From Leptolyngbya sp. SIOISBB (lineage in GTDB: Bacteria; Cyanobacteriota; Cyanobacteriia; Phormidesmidales; Phormidesmidaceae): DNA of 64,000 nucleotides. Numbering within the stretch: position 1 is the first letter of the stretch; each line of letters starts with the position of its first letter. The notes under the pieces were generated by a model. The model ran no database searches, was not told where the DNA came from, and was given only the letters and a program-made list of their open reading frames with translations. Both the position numbers and the translations under genes were made by a program. Below, piece after piece: positions 50,681-61,231 of this stretch. The stretch is taken from positions 1,922,001-1,986,000 of the forward strand of contig JAAHII010000001.1 in assembly GCA_010671905.1 (NCBI GenBank), read 5' to 3'.

Positions 50681-53562
50681 ACGGAGATGAGCTGCTTTAA
50701 CGCCTCGACTGACCGGACGTACACATCATTGAGCGTCTCAGATAGTTCCTTAGCGGGGGCAGTAGTGCCAGCTTTGCCCCAAGTTTCTAGCTGTTTGCAC
50801 AGTTCAGAGAGGCGTATCGCCCCGAGGGTTGCACTCGAAGACTTGAGGGTATGGGCGGCAAAATCCAACTGCTGTGGATCCTCTTCAGCGATCGCGGTTT
50901 GAATGCTGCTCAGTAACCCAGGAGCTTCTTCCAGGTAGCTATCGAGCAGGACAGCCATGGTTTCGGCATCAAAACCGTAACTGTCTAGAGTTTCTTGATC
51001 AATGAGTGGACAGGTTTCTTCAGAAATCATAGGAGTAGATGGGAATGAACTGCGAGTTTGGGAAGCGTTGGCGGTTTCTGAGGGGGAGACTGCCTCAGGG
51101 ATATGAACGGGGCATTGTTCTAAGATTTTGACCAGTTCGGCGATGCGGATGGGTTTGCTCATATAAGCATCCATGCCGGCGGCCAAACAAGCCTCGCGAT
51201 CGCCCTGCATGGCGTTAGCGGTTACTGCCACAATCCAAGGGTGTTGCTGGGGCCAGATCCGACAAATTTCTTGAGTGGCCGTGAGTCCGTCCATCTCCGG
51301 CATTTGCAAATCCATCAAAATCAAGTCGTAGCTTTGGCGATGAAGGGCTTCAATCACTTCTAAACCGTTGCCTACGGCGTCTGCTCGATAGCCCATCCGC
51401 TGTAACAAATTGAGGGCCAGCTTCTGATTAACCGCGTTATCTTCGGCGAGCAGAATGTGTAAGGGATAGCGTTTGGCGAACTCTGGATCAAGCTTCCTAG
51501 CCGGGGGATTCGTGGTTTGAGGTGAAGCCATCGCTTGAGGAGTTAGCACTTGTACTAGTGCATCATGCAAGTAGGACTGGCGGATGGGCTTTTTCAAGAC
51601 AATTGTGTTGGGGATTTGGCTGGCCGCGGTTAAGTCTTGAGGTGTCACGGTCGATAGCAAAATGAGCGGCAACTGGTCATATGGCGATGTTTTTCGGATC
51701 AAGTCCACGAATTTACCGCTGTCTTCTGCAGTTAATGTGGTGCTGAGGATGATTGCATCTAGAGATGGCGAACGGCTGAGCTGCTGTTGAGTGGGAGCGA
51801 TCGCGGCTGTCGTTTGTACCGCCATGCCCCACTGTTGGCACTGTTCAATTAAGAGCTGACACGTCTGAGCGTGATCTTCCACAACCAATAACTGCTTGCC
51901 ATGCAAGAGTTCTTCAGGCAGAGGGGTGATGGCGCTCAACTGTAGAGAACAGGCATCTGCCTGGATGGTGAAAGAAAAGGTCGAGCCTTTCCCCACTTCA
52001 CTATCAACCCAGATCTCGCCGCCCATCAGTTGACAAAGCTGCTTGCTAATGGCCAAACCGAGACCCGTGCCACCGTATTGCCGAGAAGTGGAAGAATCAA
52101 CTTGACTAAAGGACTTAAATAATCGTTCTCGGCGATCAGCCGGAATACCGATACCAGTATCCTTCACGGCAAATTTAAGTTTGTGAGTCTGGCAAGCCTC
52201 TTTTCGGCAAGGTTTGGTATCACACTCGGGGTTCCAACGTTCTGCCTCAATGACGGTAGTGGTGACGTTCACACATACATCGCCAGCCGGAGTGAACTTG
52301 ACAGCATTGCTCAGCAGATTCACCAAAATTTGTCGCAACCGTGTGACATCGCCATTAATGACAACCGGTACGGCCTCATCCATGTGGCAAGTCAGACTTA
52401 CCCCTTTCTCCATAGCTTTGGAAGCCAGCAGTTCTAAAACTTCTTCAAGGCAAGTCCGCAGGTTAAAGGCCTGACTTTCTAGCTCCAGCTTGCCGGACTC
52501 AATTTTAGAAAAGTCTAAAATGTCATTGATAATCGTCAGCAACCCTTCGCCGCTGCTGCGAATGGTTTCGGCATAGTCTTGTTGTTGAGCGGTGAGAGGC
52601 GTTTCCAGCAGTAAGCTGGTCATCCCAATGACGCCGTTCATCGGGGTGCGGATTTCGTGGCTCATATTGGCCAAAAACTCGCCCTTGGCATGGGTTGCGG
52701 CTAAGGCCTCGTCTCTAGCATACGCCAGCTCATTAGCAGTTTGTTGGAGTTGCTGCTCAGCGGCTTGTCGTTCGATGATGCGCTGCTTCAGCCCATCCAG
52801 GGTGGCCTGTAATTGCTGCGCCATGGTGTTGAGGGCATTATTAAGTTGCCCAATTTCGTCCTGGCGATCGGTGAGCACCCGCTGCTCCAAATTACCCGCT
52901 GCCAGGGCTTGTGCCCATTCAATCACCGCTTGCAGGGGACGATTTACCTGCCGGTTGAACAGAACGAGGGTCAAACTGGCCATGAGCAAGCTGACGGTCA
53001 CCGACGCAAATAAGATAGTCAAACTGGCCCGATAGAGCTCTTGCCGGAGATTTTGAGTGGAGTATCCGAGCCACACTTCACCAAGTTGCCGCCCATCCGA
53101 CATGATGGGAGCACGAATTTCACGAATCGAATTTTCTGCCCGCACCCGCTCCAACAGTTCAAGCGGTGGTAAAGGGGGACTATCTGGGGGTTGGGCTTCA
53201 AGTAGAAGGGGATGATCACGCTCAAGCGATCGCGTCAAGGCCTGTTGCTGCTGATCCACCACAAGAGTATAAATAATGTCTTCGTCCTCCGTGGCCTGCT
53301 GAATCAAGGTTTCGATCGCGAGGAAATCAAAGGTTAGAACCGCTTCTGGTGCCACTCCGCTAATAAAGCGGGCATCGGTTTCAGCTTTTTGTTCCAGAAA
53401 ATTGAGTTGTCGAAGATATCGCCACTCAATTTGCACTAAACCGAACACCAATTGAATTGCCAGCAAAAAGACACTCGCAACCCCGAGATATCTAAATGCA
53501 ATACTTTGTCGCCGCTGGGGCCAAAATCTACGCGTAGGTTTGGAGTCGTTTACAGTGGCCAT
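50677..53562 (-). CDS. Membrane hybrid histidine kinase with pseudo-receiver, receiver and Hpt
   Basis: 961 residues. Two transmembrane segments (about 23-46 and 180-205) flank a periplasmic sensor of about 135 residues, then HAMP, coiled-coil, HisKA ([12 protein letters not shown]), HATPase, two receivers and a C-terminal Hpt ([14 protein letters not shown]). Receiver 1 reads [14 protein letters not shown] where receivers normally have L-D-x-x-M-P, so its phosphoacceptor Asp is replaced by Ser. Receiver 2 is intact ([11 protein letters not shown]). The PhnD-like binding protein encoded just upstream is a likely input, as in binding-protein-coupled sensors. Confidence 0.95.
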   Translation of the reverse strand: MATVNDSKPTRRFWPQRRQSIAFRYLGVASVFLLAIQLVFGLVQIEWRYLRQLNFLEQKAETDARFISGVAPEAVLTFDFLAIETLIQQATEDEDIIYTLVVDQQQQALTRSLERDHPLLLEAQPPDSPPLPPLELLERVRAENSIREIRAPIMSDGRQLGEVWLGYSTQNLRQELYRASLTILFASVTVSLLMASLTLVLFNRQVNRPLQAVIEWAQALAAGNLEQRVLTDRQDEIGQLNNALNTMAQQLQATLDGLKQRIIERQAAEQQLQQTANELAYARDEALAATHAKGEFLANMSHEIRTPMNGVIGMTSLLLETPLTAQQQDYAETIRSSGEGLLTIINDILDFSKIESGKLELESQAFNLRTCLEEVLELLASKAMEKGVSLTCHMDEAVPVVINGDVTRLRQILVNLLSNAVKFTPAGDVCVNVTTTVIEAERWNPECDTKPCRKEACQTHKLKFAVKDTGIGIPADRRERLFKSFSQVDSSTSRQYGGTGLGLAISKQLCQLMGGEIWVDSEVGKGSTFSFTIQADACSLQLSAITPLPEELLHGKQLLVVEDHAQTCQLLIEQCQQWGMAVQTTAAIAPTQQQLSRSPSLDAIILSTTLTAEDSGKFVDLIRKTSPYDQLPLILLSTVTPQDLTAASQIPNTIVLKKPIRQSYLHDALVQVLTPQAMASPQTTNPPARKLDPEFAKRYPLHILLAEDNAVNQKLALNLLQRMGYRADAVGNGLEVIEALHRQSYDLILMDLQMPEMDGLTATQEICRIWPQQHPWIVAVTANAMQGDREACLAAGMDAYMSKPIRIAELVKILEQCPVHIPEAVSPSETANASQTRSSFPSTPMISEETCPLIDQETLDSYGFDAETMAVLLDSYLEEAPGLLSSIQTAIAEEDPQQLDFAAHTLKSSSATLGAIRLSELCKQLETWGKAGTTAPAKELSETLNDVYVRSVEALKQLISV

Positions 53563-53630
53563 AATCGTCTGAGCAAGTAACGCGTTGAAGCAGTCATTAA
53601 TTCACGGGAAATAGTCAACACTAAGGCCCC

Positions 53631-54614
53631 CTAGATTGAAGAGGGGGTATCCCAGCTTTTGAGTTGCAGGTTTTCAATTAAAACTTCAATCGAGCTGTAA
53701 TCGGCAGTGGGCACAAATTCTTCTATCTTGGCTGCTTGTAAAGCTGGATGTTCAGGTGGTATCGCCATAAGGGCCGCTTTGACTGCTTCCGCCAACTCTG
53801 GATCGGTCTCTTCAAGAGCTGCGATCGGCCACTCCGGATAGAGCGCAGTCGTATGCTCATAAAGAAAATCGTCGTCTCGTGGATCAAGCACTCGAATCTC
53901 TTCGGCACTATCTAACATGCCTCGGGAAATCATTTTTTCTAATTGCCCCGTACGGATAAAGCCCGCATCTAATGAATCGTTCAAAACGGCGAAAACAATG
54001 TTGTCTTGTGATTTGTTCTCTTCAAACTGCCCAAAGTCACTGAATGGATCGATGCCGTTTTCCAATAAATGCTGAATCTGAAAGATGCATCCTGCTGCGG
54101 CTGTTTGAAAATTCACACAGGCTACATGCTTATCCTTCAAATCAGTGAGCGTTTGGATATCACTATCGTCACGAACAATAATTAAAGCACCAAATTCCGG
54201 ACCAGTTTTAGGGCGGGAATGGGTCGCTAAAAATTGAGTATCATACAGACGTTGAATTTGAACTGCCGCTAAAGGGTTGTTCGTAGTAAAGTCAAGGGCT
54301 CCGGCTTCTACCTCTTCAAACTGGCTAACTTGGGTCAGTGGAACCAGCTCAAATGAACGTCCGGTTTTTTCAGACAAATAGTCCATGAGAGGGGCATAGC
54401 GTTCGTTGACTGAAACTGCGCTATCAATGGCCAGGACGCCGAATTTCACAGTCTCCCCGGTCGGTGCTGACAAGGCAACCGTAGTGGACTCTTCATCTAA
54501 CGGTTCTAGAGTGGTGATTGTTGCTGAGGGCTGACCGCATGCAGTATTCGCAAGGGCGATGCCCAACCCAAAAGATAAGGCAATTATATTTTTCTGGTAG
54601 TAGGAACTAGTCAT
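53631..54614 (-). CDS. PhnD-like phosphonate/phosphite-type substrate-binding lipoprotein
   Basis: About 327 residues from ATG 54614. A short signal sequence ends in NTAC (lipobox-like). The mature part has KFGVLAIDSAVSVNERYAPL, DFTTNNPLAAVQI, VACVNFQTAAAGCIFQ and DSLDAGFIRTGQLEKM, the pattern of the PhnD/SsuA-like periplasmic binding superfamily. No ABC permease or ATPase is nearby. About 70 nt downstream is the membrane kinase, so it probably acts as a periplasmic sensor subunit and not in transport. Ligand unknown. Confidence 0.9.
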   Translation of the reverse strand: MTSSYYQKNIIALSFGLGIALANTACGQPSATITTLEPLDEESTTVALSAPTGETVKFGVLAIDSAVSVNERYAPLMDYLSEKTGRSFELVPLTQVSQFEEVEAGALDFTTNNPLAAVQIQRLYDTQFLATHSRPKTGPEFGALIIVRDDSDIQTLTDLKDKHVACVNFQTAAAGCIFQIQHLLENGIDPFSDFGQFEENKSQDNIVFAVLNDSLDAGFIRTGQLEKMISRGMLDSAEEIRVLDPRDDDFLYEHTTALYPEWPIAALEETDPELAEAVKAALMAIPPEHPALQAAKIEEFVPTADYSSIEVLIENLQLKSWDTPSSI

Positions 54615-55066
54615 AAACACCAATAGCTAGAAAAACAACGATACTTCCATTTATACGGTGGTGATGCTCGGCTTTATTATTCCCGCTCCCTGCTTTACAG
54701 CCCCAATTTTTGCCACAATCAACCTAATGTCAAAGTGGAAAGGGCATGTTCCAGACATATTTGTTCACAGAGGCATTAGCAGCATTATGAATGCCGTTGA
54801 AGATAAAGAACGTAATGGCCTGGGAGACAATACCTTGCCGTTTCAGACAGAAGTTATGCGCGATCGCCGAAAGTTAATCACAACGCAAACATCAAGTCAT
54901 ACAAGCACTCATCGCAATAGAACAATGCACTCTACAACTGGCTTGTCATTGAAGAAAAGAGGCTATATACAATTGTGTTATGGCCCATAGTGATCCCTTG
55001 TGGCTTAGGCGTCGCTTTATTGATGGCTTTAGCAACCCTAAAGAATCCTTGCCACATCTCGACGAT
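54615..55066. other. Intergenic, probable promoter region of the PhnD-like gene
   Basis: About 450 nt between the REC-Hpt stop and the PhnD-like start. A 110-codon frame on the + strand (54658-54990) has no domain and unusual composition and is not accepted. The region probably carries the promoter for the binding protein and kinase. No clear operator repeats are seen. Confidence 0.5.
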
Positions 55067-55906
55067 TCACGAATTGCGCAGGGCTGTAACCCAGGTTCGC
55101 AAGGCGATTGCAGTTTCACCGTAGGTGTTTTGTAGGTGCGATGCCGTTGCAGCGGCATCCGGGAAGGTGCCAGCTTTACCGTGATCTTCTAACTGGTGGC
55201 CCAAGTCAGATAGGGCAGTGGCCCCCAAATTAGCACAACTAGATCGCAGGCGATGCCCCCACTGGCGCAGAACTTCTGGTTCTTGCTGGGCGATCGCCGT
55301 CTGAATGCTGTTAAGGTTGCTGGGGAGATCCGCTAAAAAGTCTTCCACTAGGTCAGCCAGAATAGTCGGTGCCGCCTCCCCAGCGAGAGTGCGGATGCCT
55401 TCAAGTACGGCAGTATCCAACAGAGGTGAGTCGTTATTTGGCAATAAGGTCACTTTGGGATTGGCTTTCATACCAGTTGGAGTGATCGCGCTAAAGTGCT
55501 CTTCTGCCGCCATTAAGGCTGCTTTCAGGGCTTGTACTTGAATCGGTTTAGTCAAAAAGGCTTGCATACCTGCCGCTAAACAGTCATCGCGGTCACCTTG
55601 AGTAACTGCAGCCGTTAGGGCAATGATGTAAGGCCACTGTTCTGAGTCATACTGCTGGTGAATTTGCTGGGTTGCTTGAATGCCACCGATTTCCGGCATT
55701 TGCATATCCATCAAAATGACCTGGTAAGGGCATGTTGCCAAAGCTTCTAGGACAGCCTTGCCATTAACCACAACATCAGCTTGATAGCCACACTTTTTCA
55801 ACAACAGTAGGGCCACCTTTTGATTAACCGGATGGTCTTCTGCCAGCAGGATTTTGAGTGACGAAGGCGCAACGGATGTTGAAGTAGAGGGGAGATGGGA
55901 GGTCAT
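55067..55906 (-). CDS. Response receiver fused to Hpt domain
   Basis: 279 residues. The N-terminal receiver has LLAEDHPVNQK and LMDMQMPEIGG with the phosphoacceptor Asp, and an LTKPI Lys. The C-terminal Hpt (about 175-275) has WGHRLRSSCANLGA with the phosphorylatable His. Such proteins relay phosphate between hybrid kinases and final regulators. It starts 9 nt after the NACHT ATPase gene on the same strand, so the two form an operon. It could supply the Hpt step missing in the FIST-linked kinase. Confidence 0.92.
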   Translation of the reverse strand: MTSHLPSTSTSVAPSSLKILLAEDHPVNQKVALLLLKKCGYQADVVVNGKAVLEALATCPYQVILMDMQMPEIGGIQATQQIHQQYDSEQWPYIIALTAAVTQGDRDDCLAAGMQAFLTKPIQVQALKAALMAAEEHFSAITPTGMKANPKVTLLPNNDSPLLDTAVLEGIRTLAGEAAPTILADLVEDFLADLPSNLNSIQTAIAQQEPEVLRQWGHRLRSSCANLGATALSDLGHQLEDHGKAGTFPDAAATASHLQNTYGETAIALRTWVTALRNS

Positions 55907-55915
55907 AAACCAGGT

Positions 55916-58264
55916 TTAATCATTCGTAGGGACTAGCAAGCGTTCCCAGGAGGTTTTGGCAAACTCCTGGGTGGTATGGCTTTCATGACAGCAATCCACC
56001 CAGAGAAGATGCAGCTGATAATACTCCTGGAGTAAGCGACGCTGAGGTGCCGACAGTTGACGGAAGTGACCGATTTGTCGGTGTTCCATGAGTAGAGCTT
56101 GAAACTGCGCTAGCCAATCGTCACCGCGATCGCCCCACCAATGGTCTAAAGGCTCTTGATCATCATCCCAATCAGGCAGTTGTTCCTTGAGAGCTGTGAA
56201 AGCCTTTTGAAAGGCAGGATATAGCGAATATTTTTGGTCGAGTTGCAGAGCAAATACCAAGTTCAATGTGGCATCAAGGTCAGGAGACTGGCGCAAACCT
56301 AAGGCAATTTCAAAGCTCCGGGCTAGGGCTAAATCAAGCGCGAGCTCTGATTCTAAGCTCTGTCCGATCGCCGGATCGAGGGCGGTGGCTAACCGTAAGT
56401 CGCGATCGCTAAAGAGGGTTAAGTAAAAGGCTCGAACAGCGGCGGGGTGATAGTCACTTTGGATTGAGACTGCCTTGTCAGCGATCGCCTCCAGCACGGC
56501 TCGGCAATCCGGCTCTACCATCACCAGACCTTGTATGGCCTCGTACATGCCAGCCAGCAGTGAATCGGCAACGGACATCATGTTCGCACTGAGGCGCAAT
56601 ACTTCTTGCCAGTTGGGTTCTAGGGTGTGGGCCGCCAAGTTGGCGACTGTAGCGTCGAGAGCCTCGGGGGAGGTTTGGTACAAAATCTTGCGAGCGGTCA
56701 GATACTCTTGAAACGTCAGGTGAGAAAATGAGTAGATATCTTTAGCCCGTTCCACAATGAGGCCGTGCTGCAATTGGATGGCTTGCAAAATCGCCTCACT
56801 GTCTCGATAGCGGGTTTCTAAGTCAGTCTCTGGAGGACAATCGTTGGCATGTTGCCAATAGCCGGTGATGATATCTAGCAGTTCAGCTTTTTCAAAGAAG
56901 TATTGACCACGCTCAAATGTTGTCGCCGCGATCGTCCCCAGCAACTTTAGCTTTTCGGCAATGAGTAACTGGCGGTAATAGTCATCCCGTTGAATACCTC
57001 TGGCCGAGTCCCACCGTTGCAGAAGAATGTCGAGACCGGCTTGGTATAGCTTGGTTCGCTGTTTGGGAAAGTCTGAGCGCCCTAGAAAAACTGAGCAGAG
57101 TAAACTCAGTAGAATCGGTGTCGCGACTAATTCCTTCAAAGGTTGATGATCTTCACTGTCCAGCGCATCCAAAAAATTTTGGGTTTTATCTCGGGCCATT
57201 GTTGATTCTGGCAGATTTGCCTGAAACCATCGCTCAACGAAGGTTTGTACTTGCTCGCGACTAAAGTCATCCACCTCTGCATCAGAAAAGCCCGGTAAAT
57301 AGGGCAGCTGATTCGAGAGTCGACAGGTAATCAGACAAGGATTATCTGGGTATGTCTGGGTCAAATTTTGAATATCCTGTAGCACCCTACTGAGCTGGGC
57401 CGTGGGCACTTCATCTAAGCCGTCTAACAGCAGTAGCAACCGGCCTTGACTCAGCAAGTTCTGGAGTTGGGTGTCAGTGAGTCCGACTCCGGTCACGAGG
57501 GTGGAGAGCATTCCCAACAACCGTGACGATGAACCTTCTGCCTTAGTCAAAGGCTGGGTTGATAGCGTATGACGCAATTGCATAAATAAAGGTACACAGT
57601 CTGGCCGAAACTGCCCCTCAATGCATTGATTGGCAACGTGCTTCAGAAAGGTAGTTTTGCCAGAACCCGGTTTGCCCACAAGCATGACCCGCGCAGTTTG
57701 TTCAATGACTGCCATGGCATCCACGGCTTCCGGGTGGGCATGGGCTAATTGCAACCGTTGGGCACTGGCCGTTGGCTGTAATTCATCCAGATCTAGCCAT
57801 TGCTGATGCCGCAGATGGGGCACGATGCGAATGGGCGTGTACAGCGATTCCAGTGATAGCGGTCGCCCTAGATCAAGAGAAGATTGTAAGACACCGCACT
57901 GACTGGTAATGATGGGCTGTAAATGGGTGCGAAACTGTTGCACCCACTGATCGCTTTTATTGGAGGTAACCACCTCTCCTGGTACCGTAGGCGCTGACGC
58001 AGCCGTTGCCGGTTCTAGAGGCTCATCAATGGCCACTGTTGAGGGTAGGTCAGCAATCTCCTGCCAATCTAAATTGAGGCGAAAGCATAAGTCCACAAAA
58101 ATGTAACGCTCGACTGGTCGACCGGTTAAGAATTTCCAGACAGATTGCCGGGTGTTCAACCCCACTTCGAAGGCTAGCTGTTCTTGAGTCCACTGAGTGC
58201 GCTCAAAGGCTTGCCGGGCTTTTTGTTGGCCCTGTGAGGATGCTTTTAGCGATCGCTTACCCAT
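55916..58264 (-). CDS. NACHT-domain STAND NTPase with N-terminal HTH-like region
   Basis: About 782 residues from ATG 58264 (MGKRSLKAS), which matches the usual start of cyanobacterial NACHT proteins; a frame open to 58450 is not homologous. Residues about 10-75 form an HTH-like module (QTQEQLAFEVGL-type, VWKFLTGRPVERYIFV). The NACHT core has Walker A GKPGSGKTTF and Walker B LLLLLDGLDEVP, then EYLTARKIL in the winged-helix region. The C-terminus is helical without clear repeats. STAND ATPases oligomerise on sensing a ligand; some act in phage defence, others in signalling. Its operon with a REC-Hpt protein favours signalling. Confidence 0.9.
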   Translation of the reverse strand: MGKRSLKASSQGQQKARQAFERTQWTQEQLAFEVGLNTRQSVWKFLTGRPVERYIFVDLCFRLNLDWQEIADLPSTVAIDEPLEPATAASAPTVPGEVVTSNKSDQWVQQFRTHLQPIITSQCGVLQSSLDLGRPLSLESLYTPIRIVPHLRHQQWLDLDELQPTASAQRLQLAHAHPEAVDAMAVIEQTARVMLVGKPGSGKTTFLKHVANQCIEGQFRPDCVPLFMQLRHTLSTQPLTKAEGSSSRLLGMLSTLVTGVGLTDTQLQNLLSQGRLLLLLDGLDEVPTAQLSRVLQDIQNLTQTYPDNPCLITCRLSNQLPYLPGFSDAEVDDFSREQVQTFVERWFQANLPESTMARDKTQNFLDALDSEDHQPLKELVATPILLSLLCSVFLGRSDFPKQRTKLYQAGLDILLQRWDSARGIQRDDYYRQLLIAEKLKLLGTIAATTFERGQYFFEKAELLDIITGYWQHANDCPPETDLETRYRDSEAILQAIQLQHGLIVERAKDIYSFSHLTFQEYLTARKILYQTSPEALDATVANLAAHTLEPNWQEVLRLSANMMSVADSLLAGMYEAIQGLVMVEPDCRAVLEAIADKAVSIQSDYHPAAVRAFYLTLFSDRDLRLATALDPAIGQSLESELALDLALARSFEIALGLRQSPDLDATLNLVFALQLDQKYSLYPAFQKAFTALKEQLPDWDDDQEPLDHWWGDRGDDWLAQFQALLMEHRQIGHFRQLSAPQRRLLQEYYQLHLLWVDCCHESHTTQEFAKTSWERLLVPTND

Positions 58265-58502
58265 ATAAACGTGACAATTCGAACCCAGTCGTAATTTTTC
58301 ACCCAGGCTGAGTCGGGTTTCGGGCAAAGGGGCTGACCAGCCAATATCTTTGAGCCAGAGTTTACTTCTGGAACCCTCCCTGCTCCCACCTTTCCAGGTG
58401 GTGATTTGAGAATACCCGTCGAAGGTTGGCCCCTCGCAGAATTTAAGCAACGAAACTTATACGGAAGTTATACAGAGCTCAAACAAGAACGCCAACAGGC
58501 CC

Positions 58503-59417
58503 TTGGCAGACTTTGAATATACCGACTCAACCTTATCCTTCCTGCAAAGTTGCTCACGTGCTATGGCCATCCTTAATGATCGCTCATTGCTTCAACTCTT
58601 TGTGTCAGGTGACGCAAGCTTAGAGGCCAATACCAACCTCAGAGTTGAGCCTCTCAATCACCTCAGACAACTTTTTACGACTCGAGGAATGTTGCTGGCA
58701 ACAGCTGACGATCAGGCATTACCGCCTTATGTTCATTTGCGGGCTGCCACTAAATACATCGATGCATTGCACGAAACACTTTTAGGCCACGATTTTGTCC
58801 CTATCAATTTGGCCGAGAATAATAAAATTGTGCGCTATGAATATCACCCTGCACCTAATGAATATCGTCATGCTTGGGGTGTCGCTAACCACCTCTGGAG
58901 AAAGTGGTGGAAAAGACCTGAGCGCTCCAGGAATCACCAATCCGACGATACCGGTTTCATGGTTCTCCATGGGGGGGATTGGCACACCATTCAAGAGATT
59001 GTGCTGAATCGCTCTGCGCTGTATATCACCAGCTCACAAGGTGAAAGCGTCTTGCAGGGAAATGATCAGACAATTTGGCTAGAGCGATATGAGGAAGCCG
59101 AGGCAGCGGTCTTCCCTAGCGCTCATAATTCGGCCAGGCGATCATCTCAGATGACCGATGTAGTCAGCCCTCAGCCAGCTCAATTGACAACTAAAGGCAG
59201 TTCTACAAAGCCCATTTGTCCAACCCTTGTCCCGGTCGTCAGACACAGCGAGGGCAAATATTACATAAAGACCGCTATCGGTGAAGTCGTTGTCGCAGGG
59301 GGAATGCTTCATTGCGGCGTTTGCAAAAAAAACTGTGAGCAAAGACCAGTCACCCGCCAGCCTGGGCCGAGGGCAAAGCCATCGAAGGCCACTCCGATGA
59401 AAAGCAACAGTCGTTAG
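58503..59417 (+). CDS. Hypothetical protein with C-terminal Cys motif
   Basis: 304 residues if begun at TTG 58503; an ATG at 58563 gives about 284. No family recognised. The N-terminal half is helical and mixed (LVRVEPLNHLRQLF-type, YVHLRAATKYIDALHETLL). A central block has HGGDWHTIQEIVLNRSALYI and QTIWLERYEEAEAAV. The C-terminal region has LHCGVCKKNC, which could bind zinc, followed by a basic Pro-rich tail. It is divergent from the NACHT gene. No function is proposed. Confidence 0.6.
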   Translation: MADFEYTDSTLSFLQSCSRAMAILNDRSLLQLFVSGDASLEANTNLRVEPLNHLRQLFTTRGMLLATADDQALPPYVHLRAATKYIDALHETLLGHDFVPINLAENNKIVRYEYHPAPNEYRHAWGVANHLWRKWWKRPERSRNHQSDDTGFMVLHGGDWHTIQEIVLNRSALYITSSQGESVLQGNDQTIWLERYEEAEAAVFPSAHNSARRSSQMTDVVSPQPAQLTTKGSSTKPICPTLVPVVRHSEGKYYIKTAIGEVVVAGGMLHCGVCKKNCEQRPVTRQPGPRAKPSKATPMKSNSR

Positions 59418-59662
59418 CCGTTAGCAATGCTTGTATCAGGGCAGTAGACCTCTTGCACGAATTGAGACCATAGTTTCCGACGAGTGCATGTAGGTCTGTC
59501 TGATGTGGTACGAAGACCTCGTTGAGCTGCCGCCCTCTCAATTCAATTGAAGACATCTCGACTACTGACCAGCCCTTCTATTTTCGCCAAGGTCAGGGCA
59601 CCCAAACTCATTCCGAATGACTAACTCAAAGCCGCTAAATCGGACTTCAGACGACTGTCAGA

Positions 59663-60214
59663 ATGACCTTGCTGCCAGCCTTAATTGATCAACTAAATTC
59701 CAATCCCTTTTCGAAGATGCTATCTCAACGACCTTTATTCCTCAGTGAACAGTTTTACTTGACCTATCGATTTGATAATGGTTACTTATTGCGCGGTACT
59801 TTGAAAGGAGAACACTGTGGCTTCCGTCCGGAGACGATTCTGAGTCTGTATGACTTTAGTATTGGATATTGCCAGCCCGATGGCCGAGTTTTACTGCGAT
59901 TTGATAATGGTTTCGGACAATTTGACTTAACGACCGCACAGGCATTGTTAACTGGTACCCACACTGCTAGCGGGTCATTATTTACGCTGAACTACCGCAC
60001 GGCCGAAGTCTCAATTTATAATGCTATAAACCAGCACTGGCTAACCACAACCTGGTCGCCGGATAATTGGCAGGTGCAAGCTTGCGTGGCAACCCAGGGG
60101 GCCACGGGTATTATTGGTTCACAGCTTAACAGCGCTCGGCGTAGCTTGACTGATGATCGCATCAGGGCACTTACACTCTCTAGCCATTCACTTCCTCTAG
60201 CCATTCACTTCTGA
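59663..60214 (+). CDS. Hypothetical beta-rich protein
   Basis: 183 residues. No family recognised. It is predicted beta-rich by eye, with two similar RFDNGY/RFDNGF segments (YRFDNGYLLRGTLKG and LLRFDNGFGQFDLT) about 60 residues apart. It has no signal peptide. Its end overlaps the convergent response regulator by 10 nt. No function is proposed. Confidence 0.6.
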   Translation: MTLLPALIDQLNSNPFSKMLSQRPLFLSEQFYLTYRFDNGYLLRGTLKGEHCGFRPETILSLYDFSIGYCQPDGRVLLRFDNGFGQFDLTTAQALLTGTHTASGSLFTLNYRTAEVSIYNAINQHWLTTTWSPDNWQVQACVATQGATGIIGSQLNSARRSLTDDRIRALTLSSHSLPLAIHF

Positions 60215-61122
60215 GTGATGCCTCGGGCGATCGCCAGCAAGCGAGATAGATCCCGTCCACGCGAGATCGTCCCCACTGCCCAAGGTTCTGGATGATCTCG
60301 ACCAAATAGTAGCCAACCCAAGACGGTTTCTTCCCAAACTAAGGACACCATCAACAAAGCCGGCAGATGCAGTCGCTTCGCCAATACGCCCATCTCCGCT
60401 GTCATTTCCTCAGATTGTTCCTCCACTGCCGGGAACTGCCACAGCGCCTCAGTCTTTGCGGGCAAAGATTGGATCTGGGCAATCGTCTCATTATCAGGGG
60501 TTGGCAGTATTGTGATGGCTTCCCCAGCCAACTGCCACTGCGTTACTTGCTCGGCAAAATACAGCCCCACCTGTTGAATTTGAAAGCACCCTTGCCAAAG
60601 CTGAATTGTGCTCGTCAATAATTGATCAATCGGCAGGCGTTTGTGCACCCCATCTATAGTCTCTCGCTGCAGCGTTTCCCACGCTTGAGATTCATTGAGT
60701 TGTTGCTGAATGCCTTGGGTCTGCTGAATCGCTTGATGGCTCTGCAATAGGCGTTTGACCCGTTGCCGTAACACCGCCCAATGAATTGGCTTGGTAATGT
60801 AGTCGGTCGCGCCAACGGCAAATGCTCGGTCAATGGACTCTTGATCGTCCAACACGGTTACCATCAGAATGGGAATCTCGCTCTGAAACTTGGTACGGAG
60901 TTGTTGGCAGCAGTCAAATCCATCGAGTTCAGGCATTACGGCGTCTAGCAAGACGAGGTCGGGCTGTAGACGGCGAAAATCTTGTAGTACTTGTTCTCCG
61001 TTACCGACCTGCACGTTCTCATACCCAGCTTGAGTCAAGGCCAAGGCTAGTAATTTTCTTAAGGCGCGATCGTCATCAGCAATCAGAATCAGCGGGGTAG
61101 GTCGAGCAATCGGAATATTCAC
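60205..61122 (-). CDS. Response regulator with C-terminal GAF-like region
   Basis: About 305 residues from GTG 61122 (VNIPIARPTPLILIADDDRA); a frame open to 61203 adds 27 residues with no homology. The receiver has IADDDRA, LVLLDAVMPELDG with the phosphoacceptor Asp, and ITKPI. After a helical linker the C-terminal part (LLTSTIQLWQGCFQIQQVGLYF ... WLLFGRD) looks like a degenerate GAF or GAF-like sensor. No DNA-binding or enzymatic output is visible, so it may work through protein contacts. It is near the cellulose-related genes. Confidence 0.88.
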   Translation of the reverse strand: MNIPIARPTPLILIADDDRALRKLLALALTQAGYENVQVGNGEQVLQDFRRLQPDLVLLDAVMPELDGFDCCQQLRTKFQSEIPILMVTVLDDQESIDRAFAVGATDYITKPIHWAVLRQRVKRLLQSHQAIQQTQGIQQQLNESQAWETLQRETIDGVHKRLPIDQLLTSTIQLWQGCFQIQQVGLYFAEQVTQWQLAGEAITILPTPDNETIAQIQSLPAKTEALWQFPAVEEQSEEMTAEMGVLAKRLHLPALLMVSLVWEETVLGWLLFGRDHPEPWAVGTISRGRDLSRLLAIARGITQK

Positions 61123-61231
61123 AAACTTGCAAGAGTCAGCTGTTGCCCCAATTCTATAAGGTTCTACTGCTAATGTTTCCAGCCGGGGATCGGAGCATCC
61201 CAATCCAGAGAAAACGAATAGCAGAGCATGG

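Noticed and set aside
53615-53650. CCCCCT/AGGGGG hairpin as terminator of the PhnD-like gene
   Set aside because: The stem is only 6 bp, overlaps the stop codon and lacks a U tract.
54658-54990. 110-codon + strand frame
   Set aside because: Composition unlike a protein, no domain, and it covers the expected promoter of the divergent PhnD-like gene.
58265-58450. N-terminal extension of the NACHT protein
   Set aside because: The stretch is low-quality coding sequence and family members begin at the MGKRSLKAS-like segment.
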